From the NCBI GenBank assembly GCA_002441265.1, contig DJVQ01000022.1:16609-80608 (forward strand): 64,000 bases of DNA. The letters are read 5' to 3'. Below, piece by piece: positions 8,755 through 17,961 of this stretch. The notes under the pieces are model-generated. The model ran no database searches, was not told the origin of the DNA, and was given only the letters and a program-made list of their open reading frames with translations. Source of the DNA: Syntrophaceae bacterium UBA6252. GTDB lineage: Bacteria > Desulfobacterota > Syntrophia > Syntrophales > UBA6807. Each line of letters starts with the position of its first letter. Position 1 is the first letter of the stretch. Made by a program: the position numbers and the translations under genes.

Positions 8755-9543
8755 CTATCTGTCCTTGAATGCGGGTTTTCTCTTCTCGGCAAAAGCCAGC
8801 ATCCCCTCGCGGTGGTCCTCCGTCCCGAAGCAGGCGGCGAAACAGCCGATCTCAAGCCGCAACGCCCTGTCCAGATCGAGATTGAAGCCGTTGTTGAACG
8901 CCTCCTTGGCCAGGGCCAGGATGGGAAGGGACTTGCCGGCGATCACCGATGCCAGTTTCATCGCCTCTCCGATCAGTTCGGCCTGCGGCACAACCCTGTT
9001 CACCAGACCCCATTCATACGCGCGGGCGGCATCGATGATTTTTCCCGAGTAGACCAGCTCCTTGGCCCTGCCCAATCCGATCAGCCTGGCCAGCCTCTGC
9101 GTGCCGCCGGCTCCCGGGATGAGCCCCAGATTGATTTCCGGTTGACCGAACTTTGCGTTGTCGGAGGCGATCCGTATATCGCATGCCATCGCCAGTTCAC
9201 AGCCGCCTCCAAGAGCGAAACCGTTGATCGCCGCAATCACCGGTTTCTCGAATGTCTCGATTTTCTCCTGCGTGCGATTGGCCGCTCCGGCGAATTCCCT
9301 GGCTTCCAGAACCGAATACCGCCGCATCTCCGTGATGTCGGAACCGGCCGCAAACGCCCTGTCCCCCTCTCCGGTAAGCACGACCGCCCGGACGCGATCG
9401 TCCCTGCCCATCTCTTCGAACACGCCGCCCAGTTCCATGAAGACTTTTCCGTTCAAGGCATTGAGCGCCTCCGGCCTGTTGATCGCCACGAGCGCAACGC
9501 CTCCGTCGAAGCTGCACTTCAGGGTGTCGCAGGAATACTCCAT
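8755..9543 (-). CDS. Enoyl-CoA hydratase/isomerase (crotonase family)
   Basis: A 262-residue crotonase-fold enzyme. AAGSDITEM forms part of the oxyanion hole, NGFALGGGCELAMACD carries the first catalytic Glu, and FGQPEINLGLIPGAGGTQRL carries the second Glu and the GAGGTQ signature. Both glutamates are present, so hydration of a 2-enoyl-CoA is likely. The ATG at 9543 has AAGAGGAG upstream; the open frame extends further but loses similarity. It is the first gene of the minus-strand acyl-CoA operon, after a 465-base gap from the ABC transporter operon. Confidence 0.92.
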   Translation of the reverse strand: MEYSCDTLKCSFDGGVALVAINRPEALNALNGKVFMELGGVFEEMGRDDRVRAVVLTGEGDRAFAAGSDITEMRRYSVLEAREFAGAANRTQEKIETFEKPVIAAINGFALGGGCELAMACDIRIASDNAKFGQPEINLGLIPGAGGTQRLARLIGLGRAKELVYSGKIIDAARAYEWGLVNRVVPQAELIGEAMKLASVIAGKSLPILALAKEAFNNGFNLDLDRALRLEIGCFAACFGTEDHREGMLAFAEKRKPAFKDR

Positions 9544-10008
9544 CCTCTTGTTCTCCTCTTCCGGCACCGCGACAGACGTCCCGCCGTCCGCCGCAGCGAT
9601 GCCGCTCCGATCCGCGCTTCCGTGCTTCCATTCATACGGCCGGAAGGCCGTGCGCATCGCCCGGAAGGCGCCGGACGACCTCCGACGATTACGGAGATGG
9701 CGGCGGTTTCTTGCGGCGGGCCCTCGTTTCTCCCGGGCCGCGGCATCGTTCCTTTCCGGTTCCGGCACGCCGGGACCGCCCATCTTCGGAGCTAACCGGC
9801 GGATATCGCATCTATTCCCGCAGTGCAGTCACGGAGCGAACCCCGACACCGAAAAAAACACGTCCGCCCGCCGGCGGGAAAACCGCGCCGCCCATCGGGC
9901 CGGTGCTTTCCGCCGTTCCCCCGGGGCATCCCGGAAGATCCTGCGATCCGGGACGCCCCGAGAGGTCCGTTGTCCGATGATTGAAAGATACGGTCCGTTA
10001 TCCCCGGG
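9544..10008. other. Intergenic stretch between livK-like gene and enoyl-CoA hydratase
   Basis: This 465-base GC-rich stretch holds no convincing gene. It contains one strong hairpin at 9923-9959. A promoter for the acyl-CoA genes may lie here, but no clear -35/-10 pair was recognised. Confidence 0.5.
9923..9959. terminator. Hairpin downstream of the substrate-binding protein gene (possible terminator)
   Basis: Arms GGGGCATCCCGGA (9923-9935) and TCCGGGACGCCCC (9947-9959) pair over 13 positions with one mismatch and an 11-base loop. It lies 50 bases past the stop of the minus-strand substrate-binding gene. No T tract follows, so it may be an RNA-stabilising hairpin instead of a terminator. Confidence 0.45.
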
Positions 10009-11223
10009 TCATTTCCCCATATTGCAACCCGTTTCCTCGCAGGGGACTTCCACGGACTCCGCAGTGGCCATACCGACATGCTTTATAAAAGCATGCTTGA
10101 AAAACTTGTTCTCCTTGACGACTTCCGAATACCAGTAAGGCACCTGGCCCTGATGATCGCAGGCCCGCATGGTCCACAAACCGGCGGGTCCGTCATAGGT
10201 GAGGCCTTCCCAAGCCTTGATCACGGCGTCCACGTCCGTCGTGCCCGCCTTTTTGACCGCCTCGGCCCAGAACATGGTGGCCATGTAGGACTTGCCCCGC
10301 AGCCAGGTCGGATAATATCCCTTGTCCTTATGGAATTTTGCGATGAACTCCTCGTTCTTCTTCGTCGGGATGGCGAGATTGTAGATTTCCGTTCCCATGT
10401 TGCCGATCATGAGGCTGTCGTCGCCCAGCGCCTCGATCGACACCTCGTCGTTGATGAAGTAGGCGAGTATCTTCTGGTTCATCCCCATGGGACGGCCCTG
10501 TTTGAGCAGCAGCGTCAGGTCGTTGCCCCAGTTCGGCGTAAAGATCACTTCCGGGGCCGCCGCGATGATCTTGCTGACATAGGGGGCGTAATCCTTGTTG
10601 CCCGCCGGATGATAGAGTTCAATCACGATCTGCGTGTCGGGGCTGAGCTGGGCGAGTTTCTTCTTGTAACCCGCCACGGCTTCCCGGCCCATGGAATAAT
10701 CCTGGGCGATGATGGCGACCTTCTTGTAACCCATTTTCACGGTCAGCTGCGCCACCGCAAAGGAACGGCAGTCGGTGCTTCCGCCGGGCCGGAAGAAGTT
10801 CCTGCTGCAATCCTTGCCGGTCATGCTCGCGGAATCCGCGTCACAGGTATAGAAAATCAGGTTGTGTCTTTTCGCGAGTTCCTTCATGGCCATGCCCACG
10901 GTGCTTCCCGTACCGCCGTAAAAGAACTTCACGCCGTCCCTCAGAATCAGTTTGGTCGCCTTGCGCGTCGCCACGTCCGGGTTGAATTCCGAATCGACGG
11001 GGATCACTTCCACTTTCTTGCCGAGCAGTCCGCCGTTTTCATTGATCACCTGTGCGGCGTACACGGCACCCTCCAGGTAGCGCTCGCCGATATCCTTGAA
11101 GGTTCCCGACAGCGCCTGCACCGCCCCGAGCTTGATGGTGTCTTCGGCCTGCGCACAAACGGGCAGCACGAGTGTCAAGACCATCAGGAAAACACCGATA
11201 CTACGAACGCATTTTGCCCTCAT
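10009..11223 (-). CDS. ABC transporter substrate-binding protein, branched-chain amino acid/aromatic acid type (LivK-like)
   Basis: A 404-residue periplasmic binding protein of the type I, Leu/Ile/Val-binding fold (Peripla_BP_6). A signal peptide ending at AQA precedes DTIKLGAVQALSGTFKDIGERYLEGA, the typical N-terminal lobe. No lipobox cysteine is present, so it should be soluble in the periplasm. The ATG at 11223 follows AAAGGAGG at ideal spacing. It is the last gene of the tetR-livHMGF operon. In anaerobes such systems import amino acids or aromatic and dicarboxylic acids. The neighbouring acyl-CoA operon suggests an organic acid ligand, which is inference. Confidence 0.88.
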   Translation of the reverse strand: MRAKCVRSIGVFLMVLTLVLPVCAQAEDTIKLGAVQALSGTFKDIGERYLEGAVYAAQVINENGGLLGKKVEVIPVDSEFNPDVATRKATKLILRDGVKFFYGGTGSTVGMAMKELAKRHNLIFYTCDADSASMTGKDCSRNFFRPGGSTDCRSFAVAQLTVKMGYKKVAIIAQDYSMGREAVAGYKKKLAQLSPDTQIVIELYHPAGNKDYAPYVSKIIAAAPEVIFTPNWGNDLTLLLKQGRPMGMNQKILAYFINDEVSIEALGDDSLMIGNMGTEIYNLAIPTKKNEEFIAKFHKDKGYYPTWLRGKSYMATMFWAEAVKKAGTTDVDAVIKAWEGLTYDGPAGLWTMRACDHQGQVPYWYSEVVKENKFFKHAFIKHVGMATAESVEVPCEETGCNMGK

Positions 11224-11301
11224 AAAAAAACCTCCTTTATTCATTTGTGATGCTTTTTTATTGAATTCCCCGCAACACGGCATAGGGAATATGGCCTGCC
11301 C

Positions 11302-12012
11302 TCATACTTCAAGATACTTCCGCCTCACATCGTCCGCCGCCAGAAGGGCCTCCCGGTCGCCCGAAAATACGATCTGCCCCTTGCTCATGATGTAGAAACG
11401 GTCCGCCAGGTTGACGACCACCTTGAATTTCTGCTCCACGATCAGGACGCAGATGCCGGATTTTCTGATCGTCGCGAGCATGTCCAGGACATCCTTGACG
11501 ATCAGGGGCGCCAGACCCTCGGTCGGTTCGTCGACGAGAATGATGCGGGGGTCCCCCATGAGCGTTCTCGAGACCGTCAGCATCTGCTGTTCGCCGCCGG
11601 AGAGATGGCCGCCCTTGTTGTTTCTCCTCTTGCCGAGACTCGGGAAGAGATCGTAGACCCGCTCGACGCTCCGGGCGTTTTCCACGGCGCTTTTCCCGTT
11701 TCCGCCCTTGATGCCCATCAGAAGGTTTTCGTGAACCGTAAGACTTCGGAAAATGCGCCGCTCCTCGGGGACGTAACCGATGCCGAGCCGGGCGATCTGA
11801 TAAGGCGCTTTTCCGACCACTTCCCCGCCGTCGAAACGAATGCTTCCCTGCTTCGGCTGAACGACCCCCATGATGCTCTTCAATGTCGTCGATTTGCCGA
11901 CGCCGTTCCTTCCGAGGAGACAGACAAGCTCGTTTTCCTTCAGGTCCAGGGACACTCCGTGCAGGATGTGACTTCCACCGTAATAGCTGTGAATATCTCT
12001 GACTTCTAACAT
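11302..12012 (-). CDS. livF: ABC transporter ATP-binding protein LivF
   Basis: A 236-residue ATPase. GRNGVGKST is the Walker A motif, LSGGEQQML the ABC signature, and RIILVDEPTEGLAP the Walker B with its catalytic Glu, all characteristic of LivF. The ATG at 12012 overlaps the livG stop codon by seven bases, which suggests translational coupling. It pairs with LivG to drive the LivHM channel. Confidence 0.92.
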   Translation of the reverse strand: MLEVRDIHSYYGGSHILHGVSLDLKENELVCLLGRNGVGKSTTLKSIMGVVQPKQGSIRFDGGEVVGKAPYQIARLGIGYVPEERRIFRSLTVHENLLMGIKGGNGKSAVENARSVERVYDLFPSLGKRRNNKGGHLSGGEQQMLTVSRTLMGDPRIILVDEPTEGLAPLIVKDVLDMLATIRKSGICVLIVEQKFKVVVNLADRFYIMSKGQIVFSGDREALLAADDVRRKYLEV

Positions 12013-12758
12013 GCCGCTTCTTCCCCCAGATAGGCGTCCTTGACACGCTGATTGCAACTGACTTTTTCGGGAGTATCGGACATCAGGATCGTGCCGTAAT
12101 GGAGAACGGAAATGGTGTCGGCAAGCGAGAACACGACGTCCATGTCATGCTCGATGATGATCAGGGTGCGACCGGCCGTCACCCGGGCGATCAGCTTGAC
12201 CGCGCGCGCCGTTTCATCCCGGGTCATGCCCGCGGTGGGTTCGTCGAGGAGGATCAATTCAGGTTCCGTGGAAAGGGTGACCCCGATTTCCAGCGCCCTC
12301 TGTTGTCCGTAGGAAAGGGAGCTGGCGGGTTGATGCTTCACGTCGGCAAGTCCCACTTCCTCGACGATGGCTTCGACTTTGTCCATGATGTCCCGATGAC
12401 GTTCGGGCCTCTTGAAAAAATGATATCGGAGTTCATGCCGGGAGCGCACCCCGGAGAGAATGTTGTCAAAGACGCTCAGTTCCTGGAAGATGTTCGTAAT
12501 CTGGAAGGAACGGGAAAGGCCGCGCCGGTTCAACACATAAGGCTGCGTCCCCGATATGTCCTTTCCCTTGAAAACGACGGCCCCGCAGGACGGCTTCAGC
12601 TTTCCGCTCATGATATTGAACAGGGTCGTCTTTCCCGCCCCGTTGGGACCGATGACGGCGTGACGTTCCTTCTCACGGACATGAAAGCTTGCGCCCGTGA
12701 GAACCTTCAATCCCGAAAAATCCTTGTGAACGTCCCGGATATGAAAATAATCGCTCAT
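12006..12758 (-). CDS. livG: ABC transporter ATP-binding protein LivG
   Basis: A 250-residue ATPase. The Walker A is GPNGAGKTT and the Walker B is ELILLDEPTAGMTRDE. The ABC signature is the slightly altered LSYGQQRALEI, which is usual for LivG. The start overlaps the livM stop region by four bases. The gene order livH-livM-livG-livF-livK on the minus strand is the standard one. Confidence 0.92.
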   Translation of the reverse strand: MSDYFHIRDVHKDFSGLKVLTGASFHVREKERHAVIGPNGAGKTTLFNIMSGKLKPSCGAVVFKGKDISGTQPYVLNRRGLSRSFQITNIFQELSVFDNILSGVRSRHELRYHFFKRPERHRDIMDKVEAIVEEVGLADVKHQPASSLSYGQQRALEIGVTLSTEPELILLDEPTAGMTRDETARAVKLIARVTAGRTLIIIEHDMDVVFSLADTISVLHYGTILMSDTPEKVSCNQRVKDAYLGEEAAC

Positions 12759-13759
12759 GACCTCCCCTCCTCCGGAACGGCGTATTCGCCGCCGTTTCGA
12801 ACTTGCTTTCCGAACAGCCGTCGCTGCACTTTCAACAGGAATTCAGACAGGCCGCCTGGAACGAACAGGACCATCAGGATAAAGATGATCCCCATGAAAA
12901 GCGCCCAGTGATCCGTGATCTCGCTCAGATAGTTCTGGAATATGATGTAGATGAAGACCCCCAGGATCGGTCCCCAGAATTTCTTCGTTCCCCCCACAAA
13001 GGTCATGAGCAGCACCACCGTCGTCATGTCGAGACTGACGGCCTTATGGGACACGAATTCGAAATGGAGCACGTAAAAGCTTCCGGCCAGTCCCGCCAAG
13101 GCGCCCGTAAATATGAAAAGGACGAGGCGGGCCGCATTCGTGTTGTACCCGAGGAACTGCATCCGTTCCTCGTTCTCGCGCATCAGCACGATCGTTTTTC
13201 CCATGGCCGTATGGGTGAAATACCAGCAGAACACGATCGCCGCGCCGACGACGATCAGAACCAGGTAATAGAAATGCGCTAGGCTGGCCATGGAAACGGT
13301 AAAGATTCCCAGGTTGAGGTCGGGGCGCGTGAAGTTGAGTCCGTTGTCTCCCCCGGTGACGGCATACCACTTGATCGCTATGGCATAGAAAAGGGCGCTG
13401 AATGCCAGCGTCAGCAGTGCGAAGTAGGATCCTTTGTGCCGCAGGAGCAGGCCGCCGATCACGACGCCGGCGACGATGCTCGGCACAAGGCCGATCAAAA
13501 CCGTGTTCAAAATGGTAAGTCCGGGGATATGAATGATCGCCAGGGCCGTCGCAAAGCCCGACAGGCCGAAGAACAGGGCATGACCGAAGGACAGAAGCCC
13601 CGCGTAGCCGAGGAGGAGATTGTAACTCACCGCGAAAAGGGAGAAAATGACGATTTCCGTCATCATGTACAGATGATATTGTTTGAGGACGAGGGGCATG
13701 AGGGCCCCCGCCAGAAGCAGCACACCGATGACCGCGTAGCTGATGTTTTTCTGTCTCAT
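12755..13759 (-). CDS. livM: ABC transporter permease LivM
   Basis: A 334-residue inner-membrane permease with about eight to ten hydrophobic segments. It contains NLLLGYAGLLSFGHALFFGLSGF, the conserved LivM signature, and a family-typical FVGGTKKFWGPILGVF near the C-terminus. It overlaps livH by four bases (ATGA type) and livG by four bases. Confidence 0.92.
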   Translation of the reverse strand: MRQKNISYAVIGVLLLAGALMPLVLKQYHLYMMTEIVIFSLFAVSYNLLLGYAGLLSFGHALFFGLSGFATALAIIHIPGLTILNTVLIGLVPSIVAGVVIGGLLLRHKGSYFALLTLAFSALFYAIAIKWYAVTGGDNGLNFTRPDLNLGIFTVSMASLAHFYYLVLIVVGAAIVFCWYFTHTAMGKTIVLMRENEERMQFLGYNTNAARLVLFIFTGALAGLAGSFYVLHFEFVSHKAVSLDMTTVVLLMTFVGGTKKFWGPILGVFIYIIFQNYLSEITDHWALFMGIIFILMVLFVPGGLSEFLLKVQRRLFGKQVRNGGEYAVPEEGRS

Positions 13760-14622
13760 AACGGCTCCTCACCAAACAGACCGGACGGTTTGACGATCAG
13801 AATGGAAACCATGAGCAGGTAGACGAGGACCATCGACAACTGCGGAATCAGCAGAACGCCGAAGGACTGGAGCTGACCGATGATCAACGAGGCCAGCACG
13901 GCCCCGCCCAGGCTTCCGAACCCGCCGACGACGATCACCACAAAGGCGTCGATGAGAATCTCGTTCGCCATGCCCGGGAACACGGAGAGAAGCGGACCGG
14001 CGATGACGCCGGCAAATCCCGAAAGCGCCGTGCCGACGGCGAACACGCCGGTGAACACGAGAGGGACATTGATCCCCAGGCTGCTGACCATCTCGCTGTC
14101 GTTGACGGTGGCCCGGATGATGATTCCCAGACGGGTCTTGTAGAGGATCAGGGCCATGGCGACTCCGACGAACACGGCACAGAAGAAAATGAATATCCGG
14201 TAAACGGGATAGGTGATTCCGATGATCTTGACGGTGCTGTTCAGAAATCCGCTGACATTCACGGCCAGGGGATAATTCCCCCAGTACCACTGAACCAGTT
14301 CCGTGACGATATAGGCCAGTCCGAAGGTCATGAGGAGTTCGTGGACATGGCCCAGCTTGTGGACGGGCCTCAGCAGAAAGCGCTCGATCAGCGCCCCGAT
14401 GACCAGTAGAATCAGGGGACATATGAGTATGGACAGCCATAGCTGCCCGGAGAAATGCAGCATGACGGAATAGGAAAAGTAAGCGCCCAGCATGTACATG
14501 GCCGCGTGGGCAAAATTGAGAACGTTCATCATTCCGAATATGAGCGTGAGTCCCGCCGAAACCAGAAAAAGGAGTCCCGCGTAGACAAGCCCGTGAAGAA
14601 AAAAGATTGCGACTTCGTGCAT
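13756..14622 (-). CDS. livH: ABC transporter permease LivH
   Basis: A 288-residue permease. It contains LIFGMMNVLNFAHAAMYMLGAYF, the LivH signature, and near the end VVGGFGSLGGAVLASLIIGQ. It starts 46 bases downstream of the tetR stop, behind GAGGGG, so the regulator and transporter are probably one transcript. Confidence 0.92.
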   Translation of the reverse strand: MHEVAIFFLHGLVYAGLLFLVSAGLTLIFGMMNVLNFAHAAMYMLGAYFSYSVMLHFSGQLWLSILICPLILLVIGALIERFLLRPVHKLGHVHELLMTFGLAYIVTELVQWYWGNYPLAVNVSGFLNSTVKIIGITYPVYRIFIFFCAVFVGVAMALILYKTRLGIIIRATVNDSEMVSSLGINVPLVFTGVFAVGTALSGFAGVIAGPLLSVFPGMANEILIDAFVVIVVGGFGSLGGAVLASLIIGQLQSFGVLLIPQLSMVLVYLLMVSILIVKPSGLFGEEPL

Positions 14623-14668
14623 GTGCTTACCCCTCTATTTCGTTCTTTTTTCTTATACCGAATGGCAA

Positions 14669-15358
14669 TCAGCCAGTTACGGACGTGCTTTTCTTCCTGA
14701 GGCTGTGCGCTTCGGATTTCAGTTTCCTCCATTTTTCCTCGTCAACCCTCAGCCCGTGCATAATGAACTCGATGAGGGTCTGGGCGAAATCCTCGAAGCA
14801 GTAACGGTCACGAAAGTTCCAGCCGCGCAGGCCCTCGATGACCAGGAGGAACTGGACGATGTTCGCCGCCATGACGGGATCTTCGACCCTGAAACTGCCG
14901 CTCTGAATGCCGCGCCTTATCAAGGTCTCGAATATTTTCACGAACTCGCTTTCCCTCTCCAGAACCGATTGAAGCGAGTCCTTGGCAAGGTGGCGGCTTT
15001 CCGTGTACATCGTCTTCACTTCACGCTGTAATTCATGGATGGCTTCGACGATCGTGAATACGGCCTTCTGCATGACCACGAGGGCGTCCTCGTCTTCCGA
15101 AGACTGGATCATTTCATAGATGTGCTCGTACTTGCTGGAAACATACTCGTAGAAGAGATACAAGATGTCGTCCTTGGTCGTGATATATTGATACAGGTAA
15201 GAAAGATCGATATTGGATTCCCGGGCGATGTCCCGCATGGAAGCCTTATGAAATCCTTTTTTGAGAAACAGTTCGCTCGCCGCTTCGATAATCTGCTTGT
15301 GCTTCGCTTCAACGAGTTCCTTGTTTGCGATCTTGGCTATAATTTTCTTTCTTGCCAT
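14669..15358 (-). CDS. TetR/AcrR-family transcriptional regulator
   Basis: A 229-residue regulator. The N-terminal helix-turn-helix (about residues 20-65) reads QIIEAASELFLKKGFHKASM followed by RDIARESNIDLSYLYQYITTKDDIL, a close match to the TetR signature. The remainder is an all-helical ligand-binding domain resembling the KstR2/FadR-type regulators of acyl-CoA metabolism. The ATG at 15358 marks the start of TetR similarity; a GAGGAGG lies about 14 bases upstream, which is a long spacing. It heads the liv operon, and a palindrome overlapping the promoter 275 bases upstream suggests it represses its own operon. An acyl-CoA effector is inferred from the neighbours. Confidence 0.88.
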   Translation of the reverse strand: MARKKIIAKIANKELVEAKHKQIIEAASELFLKKGFHKASMRDIARESNIDLSYLYQYITTKDDILYLFYEYVSSKYEHIYEMIQSSEDEDALVVMQKAVFTIVEAIHELQREVKTMYTESRHLAKDSLQSVLERESEFVKIFETLIRRGIQSGSFRVEDPVMAANIVQFLLVIEGLRGWNFRDRYCFEDFAQTLIEFIMHGLRVDEEKWRKLKSEAHSLRKKSTSVTG

Positions 15359-15633
15359 CTTTGCTTCCCATACCTCCTCAGGCAGTGTGTATTTTCCCCG
15401 CTGCCGCCGAAACTGCCGTGATCGAGCGCGTTTCAGCCGCCGGCATCCTTCATTGACATCGGAAAACGCTCCCGGTCGTCCTGGAACGCCGAAGCACCTT
15501 TCGCAGTGCTTTCCGGACAATCCTTCCGGGAAGAAACCGCCGGACGCACGACGACGCCGCGGTCCAACAAGTCATGAATTCCATGTCCGAAAGGAACGTC
15601 CGTTCAAAAAAACCGGTATCTGTCATTCGAGGG

Positions 15634-15659
15634 ATACATAACAAACACTTGTTGTGTAT
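15634..15659. promoter_or_regulatory. Palindromic operator, probably for the TetR-family regulator
   Basis: Arms ATACATAACAA (15634-15644) and TTGTTGTGTAT (15649-15659) are inverted repeats with one mismatch, separated by ACAC. The size fits a TetR dimer site. It lies between and over the -35/-10 elements of the promoter that reads into tetR. Confidence 0.7.
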
Positions 15660-15667
15660 TTTGTCAA
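15638..15667 (-). promoter_or_regulatory. Sigma-70-like promoter of the tetR-liv operon
   Basis: On the minus strand, a perfect TTGACA (complement of 15662-15667) is followed after 18 bases by TGTTAT (complement of 15638-15643). The 26-bp operator covers the spacer and -10 box, so regulator binding should block RNA polymerase. Confidence 0.6.
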
Positions 15668-15981
15668 GATCTTTTTTTTCGTGGCAACGTTGCTCCCGCC
15701 CGGAAGCGCGTCCGGTCGCCTTCGGACATTGAATCCTGTTTTCACGGAAAGCGATGTCTGATATACAAACCGATGTATAAACCCGCCGGTGCCGCCCGGC
15801 GCTTTCAAGGAGGGCCGTCGCCGGGGGATGAGGCCCGAAAGGCGCACCCAGCAAGACCGTTACACCGGTTTTTTATAAAATGACGTACAATTTTCAGTCT
15901 ACTGAAAGTGGTTCCATGTCATCGCCGCCCGCTTGCCGCCGTCAAAACCGAAAGCGCGCCGACCGCCACCGGAGCGGCGGA

Positions 15982-16899
15982 ATGACACCTGCCGGGGAAC
16001 CCCCGATAACCGTCGTCGTATGTACCTACAACAGATCCGATCTATTGAAATCGTGCCTTGACGCGCTCGTCGACCAAAAGACGGATGCGCATTCGTTCGA
16101 AGTCGTCATCGTCGACAACCGTTCCGTCGATGACACGCAGGAGGTGATCAGGAAATACACGTCGGGGAATCCCGTTTTCAGGGCGGTCATCGAGATGAAC
16201 CAGGGGATCAGCCATGCCCGGAACCGGGGATTCCGGGAGGCCCGTGGCGAATATGTCGCCTATCTCGACGACGACGCGATCGCGGACGGGCGATGGATTG
16301 CCGTCATGCTCGATTTCATCCGGCGGCATCCGGAGGCGGCCGCCTTCGGAGGTCCCTGCTACGACTACGTCGACGGAGGATTTCCCGAATGGGTTCCCCC
16401 GGAATTTCGGAAGTTCGAACTGGACGCTTCCGGGGGGCCGGACCGTCCCATCCAACCGCCCGGGGAAATGTTCGGGGGATGCAACATGGTGGTGAGGAAG
16501 GAACTCCTCCAGGAATTAGGCGGTTTCGATACCTTTGTGGGTCATCACGGCAACAAAGCGAGCTACGGCGAAGACACCGAGATGCTGATGAGGATTCATC
16601 TGAAAGGGCACGAGATCTTCTACGCCCGCGACATGAAGGTGAAACACTTCATTCCGCGGCACAAACTGCACATGAGACAGCTTCTTCGGTCCGATTATCT
16701 GAAGGGAAGAAGCATCGATCACGCATTGCACAGAAAAGTGGGAAGACTCCGGCATGCCTTCAGGCTGATCGGAAGTTTTTTCCTGGGTGTCGCACTGTTC
16801 TTCAAGCCGGCGTCCATGCCCTTCAAGAGGAGGGTTTACTACGGATGCAGATACTGGGTGTATCAGACGGGAGCCTTCGTCTCGGCATGGGAAAAGTGA
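15982..16899 (+). CDS. Family 2 glycosyltransferase (GT-A fold)
   Basis: A 305-residue cytoplasmic or membrane-associated transferase. ITVVVCTYNRSDLL starts the GT2 fold, VDNRSVDDT and YLDDDA supply the nucleotide-sugar and metal-binding aspartates (DxD-like), and GEDTEML is the catalytic acidic motif. The ATG at 15982 is preferred to in-frame ATGs at 15880 and 15916 because GGAG precedes it by seven bases and similarity begins just after. The C-terminal part has a hydrophobic segment. The sugar is unknown. It is followed 42 bases later by a second GT2 gene and then a terminator. Confidence 0.85.
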   Translation: MTPAGEPPITVVVCTYNRSDLLKSCLDALVDQKTDAHSFEVVIVDNRSVDDTQEVIRKYTSGNPVFRAVIEMNQGISHARNRGFREARGEYVAYLDDDAIADGRWIAVMLDFIRRHPEAAAFGGPCYDYVDGGFPEWVPPEFRKFELDASGGPDRPIQPPGEMFGGCNMVVRKELLQELGGFDTFVGHHGNKASYGEDTEMLMRIHLKGHEIFYARDMKVKHFIPRHKLHMRQLLRSDYLKGRSIDHALHRKVGRLRHAFRLIGSFFLGVALFFKPASMPFKRRVYYGCRYWVYQTGAFVSAWEK

Positions 16900-16941
16900 A
16901 TCCGCCGGCCGCCGGCCCTTTTCGGATTTCTTCTTCGGCTT

Positions 16942-17877
16942 ATGACCTTTTCAGTAGTCATCCCGTTGTTTAATCAAGCGGGCACGGTCGTCCGGGCCAT
17001 ACGATCCGTGCTCGGCCAGACGTTCGGGGATTACGAGATCATCGTCGTCAACGACGGTTCGGAAGACGACGGGCCCGCCCGGGTGAAGGCGCTCGACGAT
17101 CCGAGGATTCGTCTGATTCACCAGGAGAACCGGGGCGTATCGGCCGCAAGAAACAGGGGGATCGGTGAAGCCGGATCCGACCTGATCGCGTTTCTCGATG
17201 CGGACGACCTGTGGCTTCCCACCTATCTCGAAACGGTTCACGGGCTTGCGACGCGATTTCCCGGATGCGGACTTTATGCGACCCGTTACTTCTACAGGAG
17301 CCCGGAAGGCCGGGAATACGCCGCCGTCCTGCGCGGCATTCCGGAGGATTTCGAAGGCATACTGGATCATTACTTCGAGACCGCGGCCCGCTCCCATCCG
17401 CCGGTCTGGACCGGGGCCGCCTGTGCAAGAAAAAAGGCATTGAACCGGATAGGAGGTTTTCCCGCGGGCGTGGCATCGGGAGAGGACCTGCTCACATGGG
17501 CGAGACTTTCGTTCCATTTCCAGGTGGCCTATTCCATGAAACCCCTTGCGGTGTACCACCTCGACAATGCCGCAAGCTACCGGGACAAACCGGGCCGGGT
17601 CCCCGACGCGCCCGATTACGTGGGCGGGGAACTGAGACGATTGTTCCACGAAAGCACGCCGCCCCTCCGGAATTCGCTTGGCCTGTACTGCGCCCAGTGG
17701 CACAAGATGCGCTGCTCATGCTACCTGCGGCTCGGGATGCAGCGCGACGCCCGCCGCGAGATCAGGGCGGCGGGGCGCTACGATTTCGATTTTCCGCTTC
17801 TCGCTTACCTGCTGGTGAGCCTTCTCCCCGAAGGGGCGATCAGAAAGATATTCAGACTTGTCATGTCGTTCAGGTAA
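16942..17877 (+). CDS. Family 2 glycosyltransferase
   Basis: A 311-residue transferase. FSVVIPLFNQAGTVVRAIRS opens the GT2 domain, VVNDGSEDDGP and FLDADDLWLP give the substrate and metal-binding motifs, and VASGEDLLTW is the catalytic acidic motif. No strong Shine-Dalgarno is seen before the ATG, so translation may depend on the preceding gene. Acceptor and donor are unknown. The gene pair ends at a clear terminator. Confidence 0.85.
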   Translation: MTFSVVIPLFNQAGTVVRAIRSVLGQTFGDYEIIVVNDGSEDDGPARVKALDDPRIRLIHQENRGVSAARNRGIGEAGSDLIAFLDADDLWLPTYLETVHGLATRFPGCGLYATRYFYRSPEGREYAAVLRGIPEDFEGILDHYFETAARSHPPVWTGAACARKKALNRIGGFPAGVASGEDLLTWARLSFHFQVAYSMKPLAVYHLDNAASYRDKPGRVPDAPDYVGGELRRLFHESTPPLRNSLGLYCAQWHKMRCSCYLRLGMQRDARREIRAAGRYDFDFPLLAYLLVSLLPEGAIRKIFRLVMSFR

Positions 17878-17896
17878 GGACGAGGAGGGGTGTCGT

Positions 17897-17919
17897 GCCC
17901 TCCCGAAAGGAGGGCTTTT
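17897..17919 (+). terminator. Rho-independent terminator after the glycosyltransferase pair
   Basis: The stem GCCCTCC/GGAGGGC with a CGAAA loop (17897-17915) is followed by TTTT. It lies 20 bases past the stop codon at 17877. Confidence 0.8.
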
Positions 17920-17961
17920 CGCAGGCAGGCCCTGCAACGTGAGGGACGGCCGTCGTTCTGT

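Larger units (their letters stand above)
15359..15981. other. Divergent regulatory region between tetR and the glycosyltransferases
   Basis: This 623-base stretch contains the tetR promoter and operator at 15634-15667, but no credible gene. The open frame upstream of 15982 has no good ribosome site, so the transcript leader of tetR (about 270 bases) and the upstream region of the glycosyltransferase account for it. Confidence 0.5.

Noticed and set aside
5703..8768. Plus-strand open frame of over 1000 codons across the CoA-transferase and thiolase genes
   Set aside because: It is antisense to clear family members and is explained by high GC in third positions; no start site or domain supports it.
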